Shown here piece after piece: positions 25,896 to 37,339 of a stretch of 64,000 bases of DNA (positions are counted from its first letter, which is position 1; each line of letters opens with the position of its first letter). The notes under the pieces were generated by a model that searched no databases, was not told the DNA's origin, and was given only the letters and a program-made list of their open reading frames with translations. Source of the DNA: Paractinoplanes aksuensis (GTDB lineage Bacteria; Actinomycetota; Actinomycetes; Mycobacteriales; Micromonosporaceae); contig NZ_JAMYJR010000033.1 of the NCBI RefSeq assembly GCF_024137025.1, forward strand, positions 161,354 to 225,353. Reading direction: 5' to 3'. A program made the translations under genes and the position numbers.

Positions 25896-26711
25896 GTGTC
25901 CGCCGTCGATCGCTTGTTCCGCCGGAGCCACCTGCTGGGGGTGGTGGTCGCCGCGACGGCCCTGCTCCTGCTCGCCCCGGGCGCGGCGTACGCGGAACCC
26001 GGAGTGCCGGATCCCCCGAGCGGCCTGCTCACCGACACCGGCGACGGCGACATCGCCGCGGCCGACAAGGACTTCGCGGTCAAGGTGCGGCTGGCCGGCC
26101 TGTGGGAGATCCCGGCCGGCGAGATGGCCCAGGAACGCTCGAACGACCCCAAGATCAAGAAGATCGGGCGCGACATCGCCGACCAGCATGTCGTGCTGGA
26201 CAAGATGGTCCGCGACGCGGCCCGCAAGCTGAGCATCAAGCTGCCCGACAAGCCCAACGAGGACCAGCAGGGCTGGCTGGCCGAGATGCGCGACGCCGAG
26301 GGCGAGGAGTTCGACCAGATCTACATCGACCGGCTGCGGGCGGCCCACGGCAAGATCTTCCCGGCCATCGCCACGATCCGGACGAGCACCCGCAACGACA
26401 CGATCCGCAAGCTGGCCCAGCGGGCCAACCAGTTCGTGATGACCCACCTGACCCTGCTCGAGAGCAGCAGCCTGGTCGACTACGAGTCGCTGCCCACCGC
26501 GCCCCCGCCGGCCGTCACCCCGGTCAGCAACAGCGGCGGCGGCAGTGGCCCGGGCCTGGCCGCGGCCGGGTCGACCACCCCGGCCTCCTCGGTCAACCTG
26601 CCCCTGATCGGCGGCCTGCTGGTCGTGATCGTCGGCCTGGCCTTCTTCGTCGGCCGCAGCCTCCTCGGCGACCCGCGCCGCCGACGCCGGCGGTATCGCT
26701 CGCGGTATTGA
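25896..26711 (+). CDS. DUF4142 protein, exported and C-terminally membrane-anchored
   Basis: A 271-residue protein with a signal peptide (LLGVVVAATALLLLAPGAAYA), a four-helix ferritin-like DUF4142 domain (~40-195: DKDFAVKVRLAGLWEIPAGE, ADQHVVLDKMV, FVMTHLTLLESS), a Pro/Ser/Gly linker and one C-terminal helix (PLIGGLLVVIVGLAFFVG) before a basic RRRRRRYRSRY tail. The predicted arrangement is an extracellular domain held to the membrane. AGGAGGAGG lies upstream of the GTG. DUF4142 proteins are of unknown function. Confidence 0.85.
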   Translation: MSAVDRLFRRSHLLGVVVAATALLLLAPGAAYAEPGVPDPPSGLLTDTGDGDIAAADKDFAVKVRLAGLWEIPAGEMAQERSNDPKIKKIGRDIADQHVVLDKMVRDAARKLSIKLPDKPNEDQQGWLAEMRDAEGEEFDQIYIDRLRAAHGKIFPAIATIRTSTRNDTIRKLAQRANQFVMTHLTLLESSSLVDYESLPTAPPPAVTPVSNSGGGSGPGLAAAGSTTPASSVNLPLIGGLLVVIVGLAFFVGRSLLGDPRRRRRRYRSRY

Positions 26712-26740
26712 GATCAGGGCGCTCGGGGTAATCGACCACC

Positions 26741-27226
26741 ATGAGCGCCTTGACCCGGGGGCGGGCGATAGCCCTGCTCGCCGTCCTCGTCGTCGTCGCC
26801 TTCCTGGCCGGGCTGCTGGCCGGCCTCGGCGACGGCCTGTCCGGCCTCGACTGGGCCCTCCTGCTGCTCGTCGCCGTGGTCGGCCTCGGCATCCTGGTGT
26901 TCGTGGTCGAGAGGCCCTGGGTGCCGGCGACAGTCGAGCCGGCCGATCAGGAGGCCGTCGCGCGGGCGCTGGACGAGGGCGGCACCACCGATCCGCGCAT
27001 CGACCGGTTGGCCCGGGAGGCGGCCGAGCGCGCGGCGAGCCGGATGTGGTTCGTCTGGCTTCTGGGCATCTGCGCCGCTTTGCAGATGGCGGCCGCGGTG
27101 ACCCGGGCCGTCGTGGGTGGAAACTGGCTCCTGGTCGTCATGTCAGCCGTGCTCTGTGTCTCCCTCGGCCTGACCGGGTGGTCGACCTGGACCGCCCGGC
27201 GCCGCGCGGTCCGGTATCTGGCCTAG
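26741..27226 (+). CDS. four-helix membrane protein of unknown function
   Basis: A 161-residue protein with two N-terminal helices (~9-27, ~37-57), a soluble acidic stretch containing DPRIDRLAREAAERAA, and two C-terminal helices (~103-125, ~127-148). It follows the DUF4142 gene by 29 bp and may share its transcript. Its stop codon overlaps the stop of the convergent gamma-glutamylcyclotransferase gene. No family is recognised. Confidence 0.7.
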   Translation: MSALTRGRAIALLAVLVVVAFLAGLLAGLGDGLSGLDWALLLLVAVVGLGILVFVVERPWVPATVEPADQEAVARALDEGGTTDPRIDRLAREAAERAASRMWFVWLLGICAALQMAAAVTRAVVGGNWLLVVMSAVLCVSLGLTGWSTWTARRRAVRYLA

Positions 27227-27555
27227 CGGGCGACGTAGACCCAGGCGGTGCCGCCCGAGACCAGGGGCACCTGGACGCGGTGGTAGTCGTCGACCTCGTA
27301 GTCGTCGGCGCGGCGCAGCTCGTCGTCGGTGAGTTCGAGGACCGAGCCGTCGACCGTGTCGGCGGGCGAGCCGGTGGCGACCAGGATCGGGTGGTGGGAC
27401 TGGCCGCTGAGGGCCACCACCTCGGCGTCGGCGATCTCCAGGACGTCGAGCCGGTAGCCCACGATGCTGTCGTCGCGCCCGGGCAGCGTACGGCCGAAAT
27501 TGGCCTCTTGGACGGCCGGGTCGCGCAGGGTTCCGTACGAGAAGAGCAGTGGCAT
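27223..27555 (-). CDS. gamma-glutamylcyclotransferase-fold protein (AIG2-like)
   Basis: A 110-residue protein. The opening MPLLFSYGTLRDPAVQ is the substrate-binding YGTL signature of the fold. The conserved acidic residue is in DDELRRADDYEVDDY, and YHRVQVPL is the closing strand. Fold members release 5-oxoproline from gamma-glutamyl compounds or act on gamma-glutamylamines. The ATG overlaps the rhodanese stop by one base (TGATG), so translation is coupled; a shared role in thiol or sulfur metabolism is possible but unproved. Confidence 0.85.
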   Translation of the reverse strand: MPLLFSYGTLRDPAVQEANFGRTLPGRDDSIVGYRLDVLEIADAEVVALSGQSHHPILVATGSPADTVDGSVLELTDDELRRADDYEVDDYHRVQVPLVSGGTAWVYVAR

Positions 27556-27977
27556 CAGAAACGCACGTCCTCGGGGCCGGTGGTCGTCGGCAGGCCCGCG
27601 GCCACCCACGCCTCGAACCCGCCGGCCAGGTCGGTCGCGTTGCGCAGCCCGAGCGCGCGCAGCGAGGCGGCGGCCAGGCTGGAGCTGTAGCCCTGCCGGC
27701 AGACCACGATGATCACGCGGTCGGCGTCGGTCGCCTCCGGGATGCGGTGCGGCGACTGCGGGTCGAGCCGCCACTCCATCACCGTACGGTCGATGACGAT
27801 CGCGCCCGGCAGCGAGCCCTGCTGAGCCCGCTGCCCATCGGTGCGCGTGTCGATGAGCAGCGCGCCGGCCGCGACGGCCGCCCGCGTCTCGTGCGGGTCG
27901 AACCGTCGCATGCCGTCGCGGGCCCGGGCCAGCAGGGCGTCGACACCGGTCGTTTCTCGAAGATCGACGGAAGTCAC
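27555..27977 (-). CDS. rhodanese-like sulfurtransferase
   Basis: A 140-residue single-domain rhodanese. GALLIDTRTDGQRAQQG is the conserved CH2A-like region and VVCRQGYSSSLAAASL the active-site loop with the catalytic Cys. The loop CRQGYS has six residues, typical of sulfur-transferring rather than phosphatase members. GTG at 27977 lies 17 bp from the metH stop, so metH, rhodanese and the cyclotransferase could be one leftward unit concerned with sulfur amino acids. Confidence 0.85.
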   Translation of the reverse strand: MTSVDLRETTGVDALLARARDGMRRFDPHETRAAVAAGALLIDTRTDGQRAQQGSLPGAIVIDRTVMEWRLDPQSPHRIPEATDADRVIIVVCRQGYSSSLAAASLRALGLRNATDLAGGFEAWVAAGLPTTTGPEDVRF

Positions 27978-27994
27978 CCGACGATCATGCCCGA

Positions 27995-31657
<3,663 letters not shown>

Positions 31658-31665
31658 ACCGACCA

Positions 31666-31683
31666 CCTCCGGTACAACGGAGG
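31666..31683 (-). promoter_or_regulatory. ribosome-binding-site sequestering hairpin of metH
   Basis: On the reverse strand CCTCCG (31683-31678) and CGGAGG (31671-31666) form a perfect 6-bp stem with a six-base loop. CGGAGG is the metH Shine-Dalgarno. CCTCCG overlaps the 3' pseudoknot strand of the aptamer (GCGCCT, 31686-31681). Pairing is therefore mutually exclusive: ligand-bound aptamer frees the ribosome-binding site (ON switch). Confidence 0.7.
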
Positions 31684-31746
31684 CGCCCTTGGTCGGTTTC
31701 CACCGAGCGAGCGTGGCGGGTGTCACCCCGTTGCAGCGCCTCTCGC
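31678..31746 (-). ncRNA. S-adenosylhomocysteine (SAH) riboswitch-like leader of metH
   Basis: Read on the reverse strand: P1 GCGAG/CTCGC (31746-31742 with 31711-31707); directly after P1 the strand AGGCGC (31741-31736) pairs with GCGCCT (31686-31681) as a pseudoknot; TGCAA follows, then a hairpin CGGG...CCCG (31730-31717), then GCCACG before the closing P1 strand. A further hairpin TCGGT-GGAA-ACCGA (31706-31693) sits in the linker. This order matches the SAH riboswitch, including GCGC-TGCAA after P1. One difference is GCCACG where GCCAGG is usual. SAH riboswitches are known upstream of ahcY, metH and metF. The aptamer lies 21 bases from the GTG start. Confidence 0.75.
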
Positions 31747-31890
31747 TTCGGACAAACAAACTTACCCGATTTTCATTTCACCCCCGCGTACGAGGCCCAA
31801 GAGGTGAGACGTCCAAGGCCGGAGCCCCCGCCGTAAGCGAGCACGCCCGCCGGTGCCGCACGGCAGCCGGACGCGCGGCGGGCCGAGGCG

Positions 31891-32008
31891 CACGGCAGGC
31901 CGGGGGCGCACGGCAGGCCGGGGGCACGGCAGGCCGGGGGCACGGCAGGCCGGGGGCGCACGGCAGGCCGGGGGCACGGCAGGCCGGGGGCACGGCAGGC
32001 CGGGGGCG
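31891..32008. repeat. higher-order minisatellite, 16/18-bp units in a 50-bp period
   Basis: Seven head-to-tail copies of CACGGCAGGCCGGGGG, some with an extra CG, begin at 31891, 31909, 31925, 31941, 31959, 31975 and 31991. The unit lengths run 18-16-16-18-16-16-18, so the whole array has a perfect 50-bp higher-order period (31891, 31941, 31991). It lies between the metH leader and the 3' end of the DNA polymerase-like gene. The rest of the ~280-bp gap (31747-32030) holds no gene. Confidence 0.9.
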
Positions 32009-32030
32009 CGTGTCGGATCAGGATGCCGAG

Positions 32031-33698
32031 TTACTTGGCGTCGGCGTAGGCCTCAACGACGGCCACGTCGAGCGGGAACCGGACGGCCGTGTCGCCGAAC
32101 AGCAGCCGACCGGCCATCACGGCGCTCTCCTGCACGGCCGCCACGACCCGCTCGGCCTCCTCCACCGGGCAGTGCACGACTACCTCATCGTGCACAAAAA
32201 GCACCATTTCCGCCTTGCTGCCCTCCAGAGCAGTGCGCAGGGTCGCGAGCAGCACCAACGCCCACTCGGCGGCCGTCGCCTGCACGACGAAGTTGCGGGT
32301 GAAGCGCCCCCGCGCCCGTCCGGAGGCGCCCACGGGCTCGGCCGCCTCTTCCGGCGGGTCGAGGCCGGCGTCGCGCAACGAGGCCGACGACGGCGGGCAG
32401 GTGCGGCCCAGCCAGGAGCGGACCAGCCCGCCCGCCTCACCGACCCGCGCCGCCTGCTCGACGAACTCGAACGCGGTCGGATAACTCTGACGCAGCACGG
32501 CCAGCGCCGGAATCGCCGCGCCACCCGTCTGCCCGTACATGGCCCCGAGCAACGCGATCTTGGCTTTGGCCCGGTCACCGTCGAACGAGTCGGTGGCCAG
32601 CGCGGCATAGAGATCACCGGCCGCCCCCGCCGCCGCCAGTCGCCTGTCCCCCGACACCGCCGCGAGCACCCGCGGTTCCAACTGGCCCGCGTCGGCCACC
32701 ACGAAGCGCCACCCCGGGTCGGCCACCACGGCCCGCCGCACCGACTTGGGCACCTGCAAGGCGCCGCCGCCCCGGGTCGCCCAGCGGCCGCTGACCACGC
32801 CGCCCGGCACGTACTCGGGCCGGAACCGCCCGTTGATCACCCACGAGTCGCACCAGGCCCAGCCGTGCGCCGTCCAGATGCGGTAGAGCTCTTTGTATTC
32901 GAGCAGCGGCCGCACGGCCGGGTGGTCGACCGACTTGAGCACCCAGGCCCGCGTGTTCGGGATGTCGATGCCGGCCCGGGCGAAGGCCCGCACGACCTCG
33001 GCCGGCGAGTCGGGGTGCAGCCCCCAGGCCCCGAAGGCGGCGTTGATCTCGGCCGTCAGCTCGGCCAGCCGGCGCGGCGGCCCGACCGGCTGGGGCGGGC
33101 CGAGCAGCTCGCGCAGCTGTTCGTCGTGCAGGTCGGCCCGCCAGGGCAGGCCGGCGTGGCCCATCTCGGCCCCGACCAGCGCCCCGGCCGACTCGGCCGC
33201 GACCAGCAGCCGGAACCGGCCCGGATGCTCGGTGCGGCCCAGGCGGGCGACCTGGTCGGCGTACACCTCGCGTACGACATCGAGCTCGACGGCCGCCACC
33301 GGCGAACCCGCCGACTCGAACAGCGCCGCCTGAGCGAACCCGGGCGGCTCGGCGATGCGCGGCGGTGGATCAGCCGGAACGGGCAACCCGTGCCGGCGGG
33401 CATACGCGGCGGCGGGCGAGCGCGGCTCACCCCAGCGCCCGGCGTGACCGGAGAGCAGCGCCTCGGTCAGCTCGAGATCGTGGCAGCGGGCCACCCGCAC
33501 CCCGGCCCGCAGCAGCCCCGGATAGACATCGGCCGTGGCCGGCCAGACCCAGCGGGGGTGATCGGCGGCTTCCCGTTCGCCGATCGCCCCCGCCAGGTCG
33601 CCGACCGGCCGCACCGGCCCGGCCGCAGTGCCATCGGCATGCAGGTCTTGCAGACGGCCCCCTCGACCGCCCGCCTCTGCCACCACCGCTGTCAGCAC
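32031..33698 (-). CDS. family-A DNA polymerase-like protein (bifunctional 3'-5' exonuclease/DNA polymerase group)
   Basis: A 555-residue protein related to the polymerase part of PolA. Motif A is VVADAGQLEPRVLAAVSGD, in place of DYSQIELR but with the metal-binding Asp kept. Motif B is RAKAKIALLGAMYGQTGG and motif C is FVHDEVVVH, so the catalytic acids are intact. The N-terminal ~190 residues form a degenerate exonuclease-like domain without clear DEDD residues, and no 5' nuclease domain exists. Actinobacteria often carry this second PolA-like protein, whose cellular role is not established. The GTG at 33698 follows GGTGAG closely; a start elsewhere cannot be excluded. Confidence 0.85.
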   Translation of the reverse strand: MLTAVVAEAGGRGGRLQDLHADGTAAGPVRPVGDLAGAIGEREAADHPRWVWPATADVYPGLLRAGVRVARCHDLELTEALLSGHAGRWGEPRSPAAAYARRHGLPVPADPPPRIAEPPGFAQAALFESAGSPVAAVELDVVREVYADQVARLGRTEHPGRFRLLVAAESAGALVGAEMGHAGLPWRADLHDEQLRELLGPPQPVGPPRRLAELTAEINAAFGAWGLHPDSPAEVVRAFARAGIDIPNTRAWVLKSVDHPAVRPLLEYKELYRIWTAHGWAWCDSWVINGRFRPEYVPGGVVSGRWATRGGGALQVPKSVRRAVVADPGWRFVVADAGQLEPRVLAAVSGDRRLAAAGAAGDLYAALATDSFDGDRAKAKIALLGAMYGQTGGAAIPALAVLRQSYPTAFEFVEQAARVGEAGGLVRSWLGRTCPPSSASLRDAGLDPPEEAAEPVGASGRARGRFTRNFVVQATAAEWALVLLATLRTALEGSKAEMVLFVHDEVVVHCPVEEAERVVAAVQESAVMAGRLLFGDTAVRFPLDVAVVEAYADAK

Positions 33699-33752
33699 CT
33701 CACCATTCTGTCCCGGGGGTACGACACTTTCGGGCCGGGGAAGATAAGGGCC

Positions 33753-34616
33753 ATGACTCTGACTGTGGGCGTGCTGGGCACCGGCATCATGGGCGCCGCG
33801 ATGGCCCGAAACCTGATCAAGGCCGGACACACCGTCCGCGTCTGGAACCGCAGCGCCGACAAGGCCGAGCCGCTGGCGGACGACGGCGCCGTGGTCGCTC
33901 CGAGCCCGGCCGAGGCCGTGCGGGACGCCGACGTGGTGCTCACCATGCTCTACGACGGCGCCGCCGTCCGCGACGTCATGCGCGAGGCTTTCCCGGCCGT
34001 GAAGACCGGCGCCGCCTGGGTCCAGTCGACGACGGTCAGCCTGGAGGACGTGGACGCGCTGGCCGCCGCGGCTGCCGAGCACGGCCTCGCCTTCTACGAC
34101 GCGCCCGTACTGGGAACACGGCAACCGGCCGAGGCCGGCCAGCTCACCGTGCTCGCCGCAGGCGCCGAAGACCGGCGTGACATCGTCACGCCGGTCTTCG
34201 AGGCAGTCGGGGCCCGTACGGTCTGGCTCGAGAGCCCCGGCGCGGCCACCCGCCTCAAGCTGGTCGCCAACAGCTGGGTCCTGGCCCTCACCCACGCCGG
34301 CGCCGAGACCCTCTCGCTGGCCGAGGCCCTCGGGGTCGACCCCGACAAGTTCCTCGAGCTCATCGCGGGCGGCCCGCTCGACAACGGCTATCTGCGGGGC
34401 AAGGTCGGCCTCGTGCGGGGCGACCAGTTGTCGCCGGCCAGCTTCGCCGTGACCACGGCCGAGAAGGACGCACGCCTCATCGCCGCGGCCGGCCGGCAGC
34501 ACGGCGTCCGCCTCGACCTGGCCGAGGCCGGGGCCGAACGCTTCCGTCGTGCGGCCGAGCTCGGCCACGGCGACAAGGACATGGCTGCCTCGTACTACGC
34601 GAGCTTCGACAAGTGA
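33753..34616 (+). CDS. NAD(P)-dependent beta-hydroxyacid dehydrogenase (3-hydroxyisobutyrate dehydrogenase family)
   Basis: A 287-residue enzyme. The Rossmann start is VGVLGTGIMGAAMARNLIKA; the substrate motif FYDAPVLGTRQPAEAGQLTV aligns with DAPVSGG-type family motifs; the catalytic Lys is in GAATRLKLVANSWVLA (K in the KLxxN pattern), and KDARLIAAA is the late conserved segment. It could act on 3-hydroxyisobutyrate, tartronate semialdehyde or an imine. GGGCC precedes the ATG. It is divergent from the polymerase-like gene by ~55 bp and convergent with the chemoreceptor gene. Confidence 0.9.
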   Translation: MTLTVGVLGTGIMGAAMARNLIKAGHTVRVWNRSADKAEPLADDGAVVAPSPAEAVRDADVVLTMLYDGAAVRDVMREAFPAVKTGAAWVQSTTVSLEDVDALAAAAAEHGLAFYDAPVLGTRQPAEAGQLTVLAAGAEDRRDIVTPVFEAVGARTVWLESPGAATRLKLVANSWVLALTHAGAETLSLAEALGVDPDKFLELIAGGPLDNGYLRGKVGLVRGDQLSPASFAVTTAEKDARLIAAAGRQHGVRLDLAEAGAERFRRAAELGHGDKDMAASYYASFDK

Positions 34617-34620
34617 CTCG

Positions 34621-36246
34621 TCAGACTCGGTAGACCGAGATGGTCTGGTGCAGCTCCTCGGCCATCCGGGCCAGTTCCTGCGCGGTCGCCTGGGTCTCGG
34701 TCGCGCCGGTCGCGGTGGCGTCCGCGGCCTGGGCCACGCCCGCGATGTTCCCGGCGATGTCGTTGGCGCTGGTGGACGCCTCGGCCACGCTGCGGGACAT
34801 CTCGTTGGTGGTGGCGGTCTGCTCCTCGACCGCGGCCGCGATGGTGGCGGCGTGGTCGTTGATCCGGGCGGTGACCTCGGTGATCTCGCCGATCGCGACC
34901 ACGGCCTGCTCGGTCTCGGACTGGATGGTGGCGATCCGGCGCGAGATGTCGTCGGTGGCCCGGGCGGTCTCCTGCGCGAGGTCCTTGACCTCGGAGGCGA
35001 CGACCGCGAAGCCCTTGCCCATCTCGCCGGCCCGGGCCGCCTCGATGGTGGCGTTCAGCGCGAGCAGGTTGGTCTGACCGGCGATGGCCGTGATGAGCTG
35101 CACCACGCTGCTGATCTCGGCCGAGGAGCGGCCGAGCTGGGCCACGATCTCGTTGGTCTTGTCGGCGGTCCGCGCGGCCTCGGCCGAGACCGACGCGGCC
35201 TGGGTGGCGCTGGTCGCGATCTCGCGGATGGCCACGCCCATCTCGTCGGCGCCGGCCGCCACGGTCTGCACGTTCTGCGACACCATGCCGGCGGCCGACG
35301 AGACCGTGCCGGCCTGGGCCGACGTCTCCTCGGCGGCCGAGGACATCTGCACCGAGACGGCCGAGAGCTCCTCGGAGGCGGCCGCGACGTGGTGCGCGTT
35401 GTCGGCGACCTGGCGCACCATCATCGCCATCGACTCGGTCGAGGTGTCCAGGGCCTCGCCCAGCCGGCCGACCTCGTCCTTGCCGTGCATGCCGGTGCGG
35501 ACGGTCAGGTCGCCGTCGCGGATCGCCGTCAGCACCTGCACGGCCCGGGCCAGCGGCTTGGTGATCAGGCGGGCCACGCCGATGGCCAGGCCCACGCCGA
35601 GCAGCAGGCCGGCGATGATGAGGGCGATGATCAGCGTACGGGCGTTCTTGTAGGCCGCCGCCGCCTCGGCCTGCTCCTTCTGCGAATTGGTGATCGTCTG
35701 CGTCGACAGGGTGTCCATGGCCTCGCGGGCCTGGGCCACCACCGGGTCGATCTCGGCCTTGCGGATGGCCGCGACCTGGGCCTTCTTGTCGGCCCGGCTC
35801 AGCGGCAGCAGCCGGTTGTTGAGCACGTCGACGTATGTCGACCAGGCTTTGTCGAACTTGGCCAGCGCCTCGACGCGGACCGGGCCGAGCTCGAACGACT
35901 TGTAGCGGGCCTCGGCCTCGGACAGCGCCTTCAGGTCTTTGGTGATGGCCGCCTCGGCCTCGGCCTCGGTCGCGTTGTCGGTGGTGATGAAGTGGTTGAG
36001 CGAGTCGATGCGGACCCGGTTGAACGCGTTGCGCATCTCGGCGATCGTCTCGAGCTGGAGGCTGCCGGTGTAGACCTCATTGGTGTTCTGGTTGATGTGC
36101 GCCATCTTCACCACGGCGAACGAGGACACACCCGTGCCCAGCGCGGCCACGACCAGCACCGACGTCAAGATCTTGGTGCTGACCCGCAGGTCCGCGATCC
36201 GCCCGATCAGTCCGTGCCGCTGTCCCGGCTCCTCCGACGATCCCAT
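34621..36246 (-). CDS. methyl-accepting chemotaxis protein
   Basis: A 541-residue receptor: cytoplasmic N-terminus, TM1 (~26-47), a four-helix-bundle ligand domain (~50-205), TM2 (~208-228), HAMP (~229-282) and a long signalling coiled coil. The hairpin tip EVKDLAQETARATDDISRRI is near residue 425 and AGQTNLLALNATIEAARAGE is the conserved pre-tip segment. Methylation helices are Glu/Gln/Ala-rich. Chemoreceptors in actinobacteria usually accompany motile spores, so the organism may form zoospores; that is inference. No other che gene lies in this window. Confidence 0.93.
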   Translation of the reverse strand: MGSSEEPGQRHGLIGRIADLRVSTKILTSVLVVAALGTGVSSFAVVKMAHINQNTNEVYTGSLQLETIAEMRNAFNRVRIDSLNHFITTDNATEAEAEAAITKDLKALSEAEARYKSFELGPVRVEALAKFDKAWSTYVDVLNNRLLPLSRADKKAQVAAIRKAEIDPVVAQAREAMDTLSTQTITNSQKEQAEAAAAYKNARTLIIALIIAGLLLGVGLAIGVARLITKPLARAVQVLTAIRDGDLTVRTGMHGKDEVGRLGEALDTSTESMAMMVRQVADNAHHVAAASEELSAVSVQMSSAAEETSAQAGTVSSAAGMVSQNVQTVAAGADEMGVAIREIATSATQAASVSAEAARTADKTNEIVAQLGRSSAEISSVVQLITAIAGQTNLLALNATIEAARAGEMGKGFAVVASEVKDLAQETARATDDISRRIATIQSETEQAVVAIGEITEVTARINDHAATIAAAVEEQTATTNEMSRSVAEASTSANDIAGNIAGVAQAADATATGATETQATAQELARMAEELHQTISVYRV

Positions 36247-36354
36247 GCGACTCCCCCTCGAGATGGCAGCCCCGAGGGCCGCGTTCGAAGGATCCAGTCG
36301 TCACCGAGGTCACCGAATCGGAGAAGTCGGGCACAGCGCACCGAATTGCAACCG

Positions 36355-37212
36355 TCAGACACCCAGTTCGGCCAGGTCGTCGGCGGTCAGCTTCAGCTCG
36401 GCCGCCTCGGCCGAGTCACGGATGGTCTCGGGGCGGCTGGCCCCGGGGATCGGCACCACCACCGGCGACTTGGCCAGGTGCCAGGCCAGGCAGACGCGCT
36501 GCGGGCTGACCCCGTAACGCTCGGCCACCGAGGCGAACTTCTCGGCCTGACCACCCAGCTCGGACGCCTTGCTGATGCCGCCCAGCGGCGACCAGGGCAG
36601 GAAGGCGATGCCCAGCTCGTCGCAGAGCCGCAGCTCGGGCTCGGACGACAGGAACGCCGGCGAGAACTGGTTCTGCACCGAGACCAGCCGGCCGCCCAGG
36701 ATCTCTTGCGCCTGGCGGATCTGGTCCGGGTTCGCGTTCGAGATGCCGGCCATCCGGATCTTGCCCGCGTCGAGCAGGTCACGGATCGCGCCGACGGCGT
36801 CGGCGTAGTCGGTCTTCGGGTCGGGCCGGTGGTATTGGTACAGCCCGATCGCCTCGACACCGAGCCGCTTGAGCGAGGCCTCGCAGGCCTGCCGCAGGTA
36901 GTCCGGCGAGCCGTTCACCGTCCAGCTGCCGTCGCCCGGGCGCAGGTGCCCGCCCTTGGTCGCGACCAGCACGCCCGACGTGTCCCCGCCATAGGTGGCC
37001 AGCGCGCGGGCGATCAGCGACTCGTTGTGGCCGACCTCGTCGGCGCCGATGTGATAAGCGTCCGCGGTGTCGATCAGCGTGATGCCCGCGTCGAGCGCGG
37101 CGTGGATCGTGCGGATCGACCGCTCCTCGTCGGGCCGGCCCTCGATCGACATCGGCATGCCGCCGAGCCCGATCGCGCCGACCGTCACGTCACCGATGCG
37201 GCGACTCTGCAT
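36355..37212 (-). CDS. aldo/keto reductase
   Basis: A 285-residue NADPH-dependent (beta/alpha)8 reductase. The catalytic tetrad is visible as Asp and Tyr in DTADAYHIGADEVGHNE, Lys in VLVATKGGHLRP and His in GLYQYHRPDPK. The NADPH-binding end is PVVVPIPGASRPETIRDSAEA. The ATG at 37212 is preceded by AAGAAGG at nine bases, within a leader that contains a hairpin and a 17-mer found again at 61.5 kb. The substrate is unknown. Confidence 0.92.
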   Translation of the reverse strand: MQSRRIGDVTVGAIGLGGMPMSIEGRPDEERSIRTIHAALDAGITLIDTADAYHIGADEVGHNESLIARALATYGGDTSGVLVATKGGHLRPGDGSWTVNGSPDYLRQACEASLKRLGVEAIGLYQYHRPDPKTDYADAVGAIRDLLDAGKIRMAGISNANPDQIRQAQEILGGRLVSVQNQFSPAFLSSEPELRLCDELGIAFLPWSPLGGISKASELGGQAEKFASVAERYGVSPQRVCLAWHLAKSPVVVPIPGASRPETIRDSAEAAELKLTADDLAELGV

Positions 37213-37220
37213 GATCAAAA

Positions 37221-37251
37221 CCTTCTTCCCGTACGGGGGCCTCGCGCCCCC
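37221..37251 (-). promoter_or_regulatory. leader hairpin and shared 17-mer of the aldo/keto reductase gene
   Basis: On the reverse strand a GGGGGC-GCGAG-GCCCCC hairpin (37251-37235) runs straight into the 17-mer CCCGTACGGGAAGAAGG (37237-37221), whose GAAGAAGG end supplies the ribosome-binding site. The same 17-mer occurs at 61525-61541. A role in start-site or attenuation control is possible. Confidence 0.4.
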
Positions 37252-37339
37252 ACAGAATTCTCCTACCCACACAGCACCGGAAAACCCGGCGGATCGACTA
37301 ACATTGCCGCGATTTCCGGCGATGACCAAGCGAGGCGAC

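Noticed and set aside
31891..32008. Possible CRISPR array
   Set aside because: The units are 16-18 bp with no unique spacers and no cas genes nearby; it is a minisatellite.
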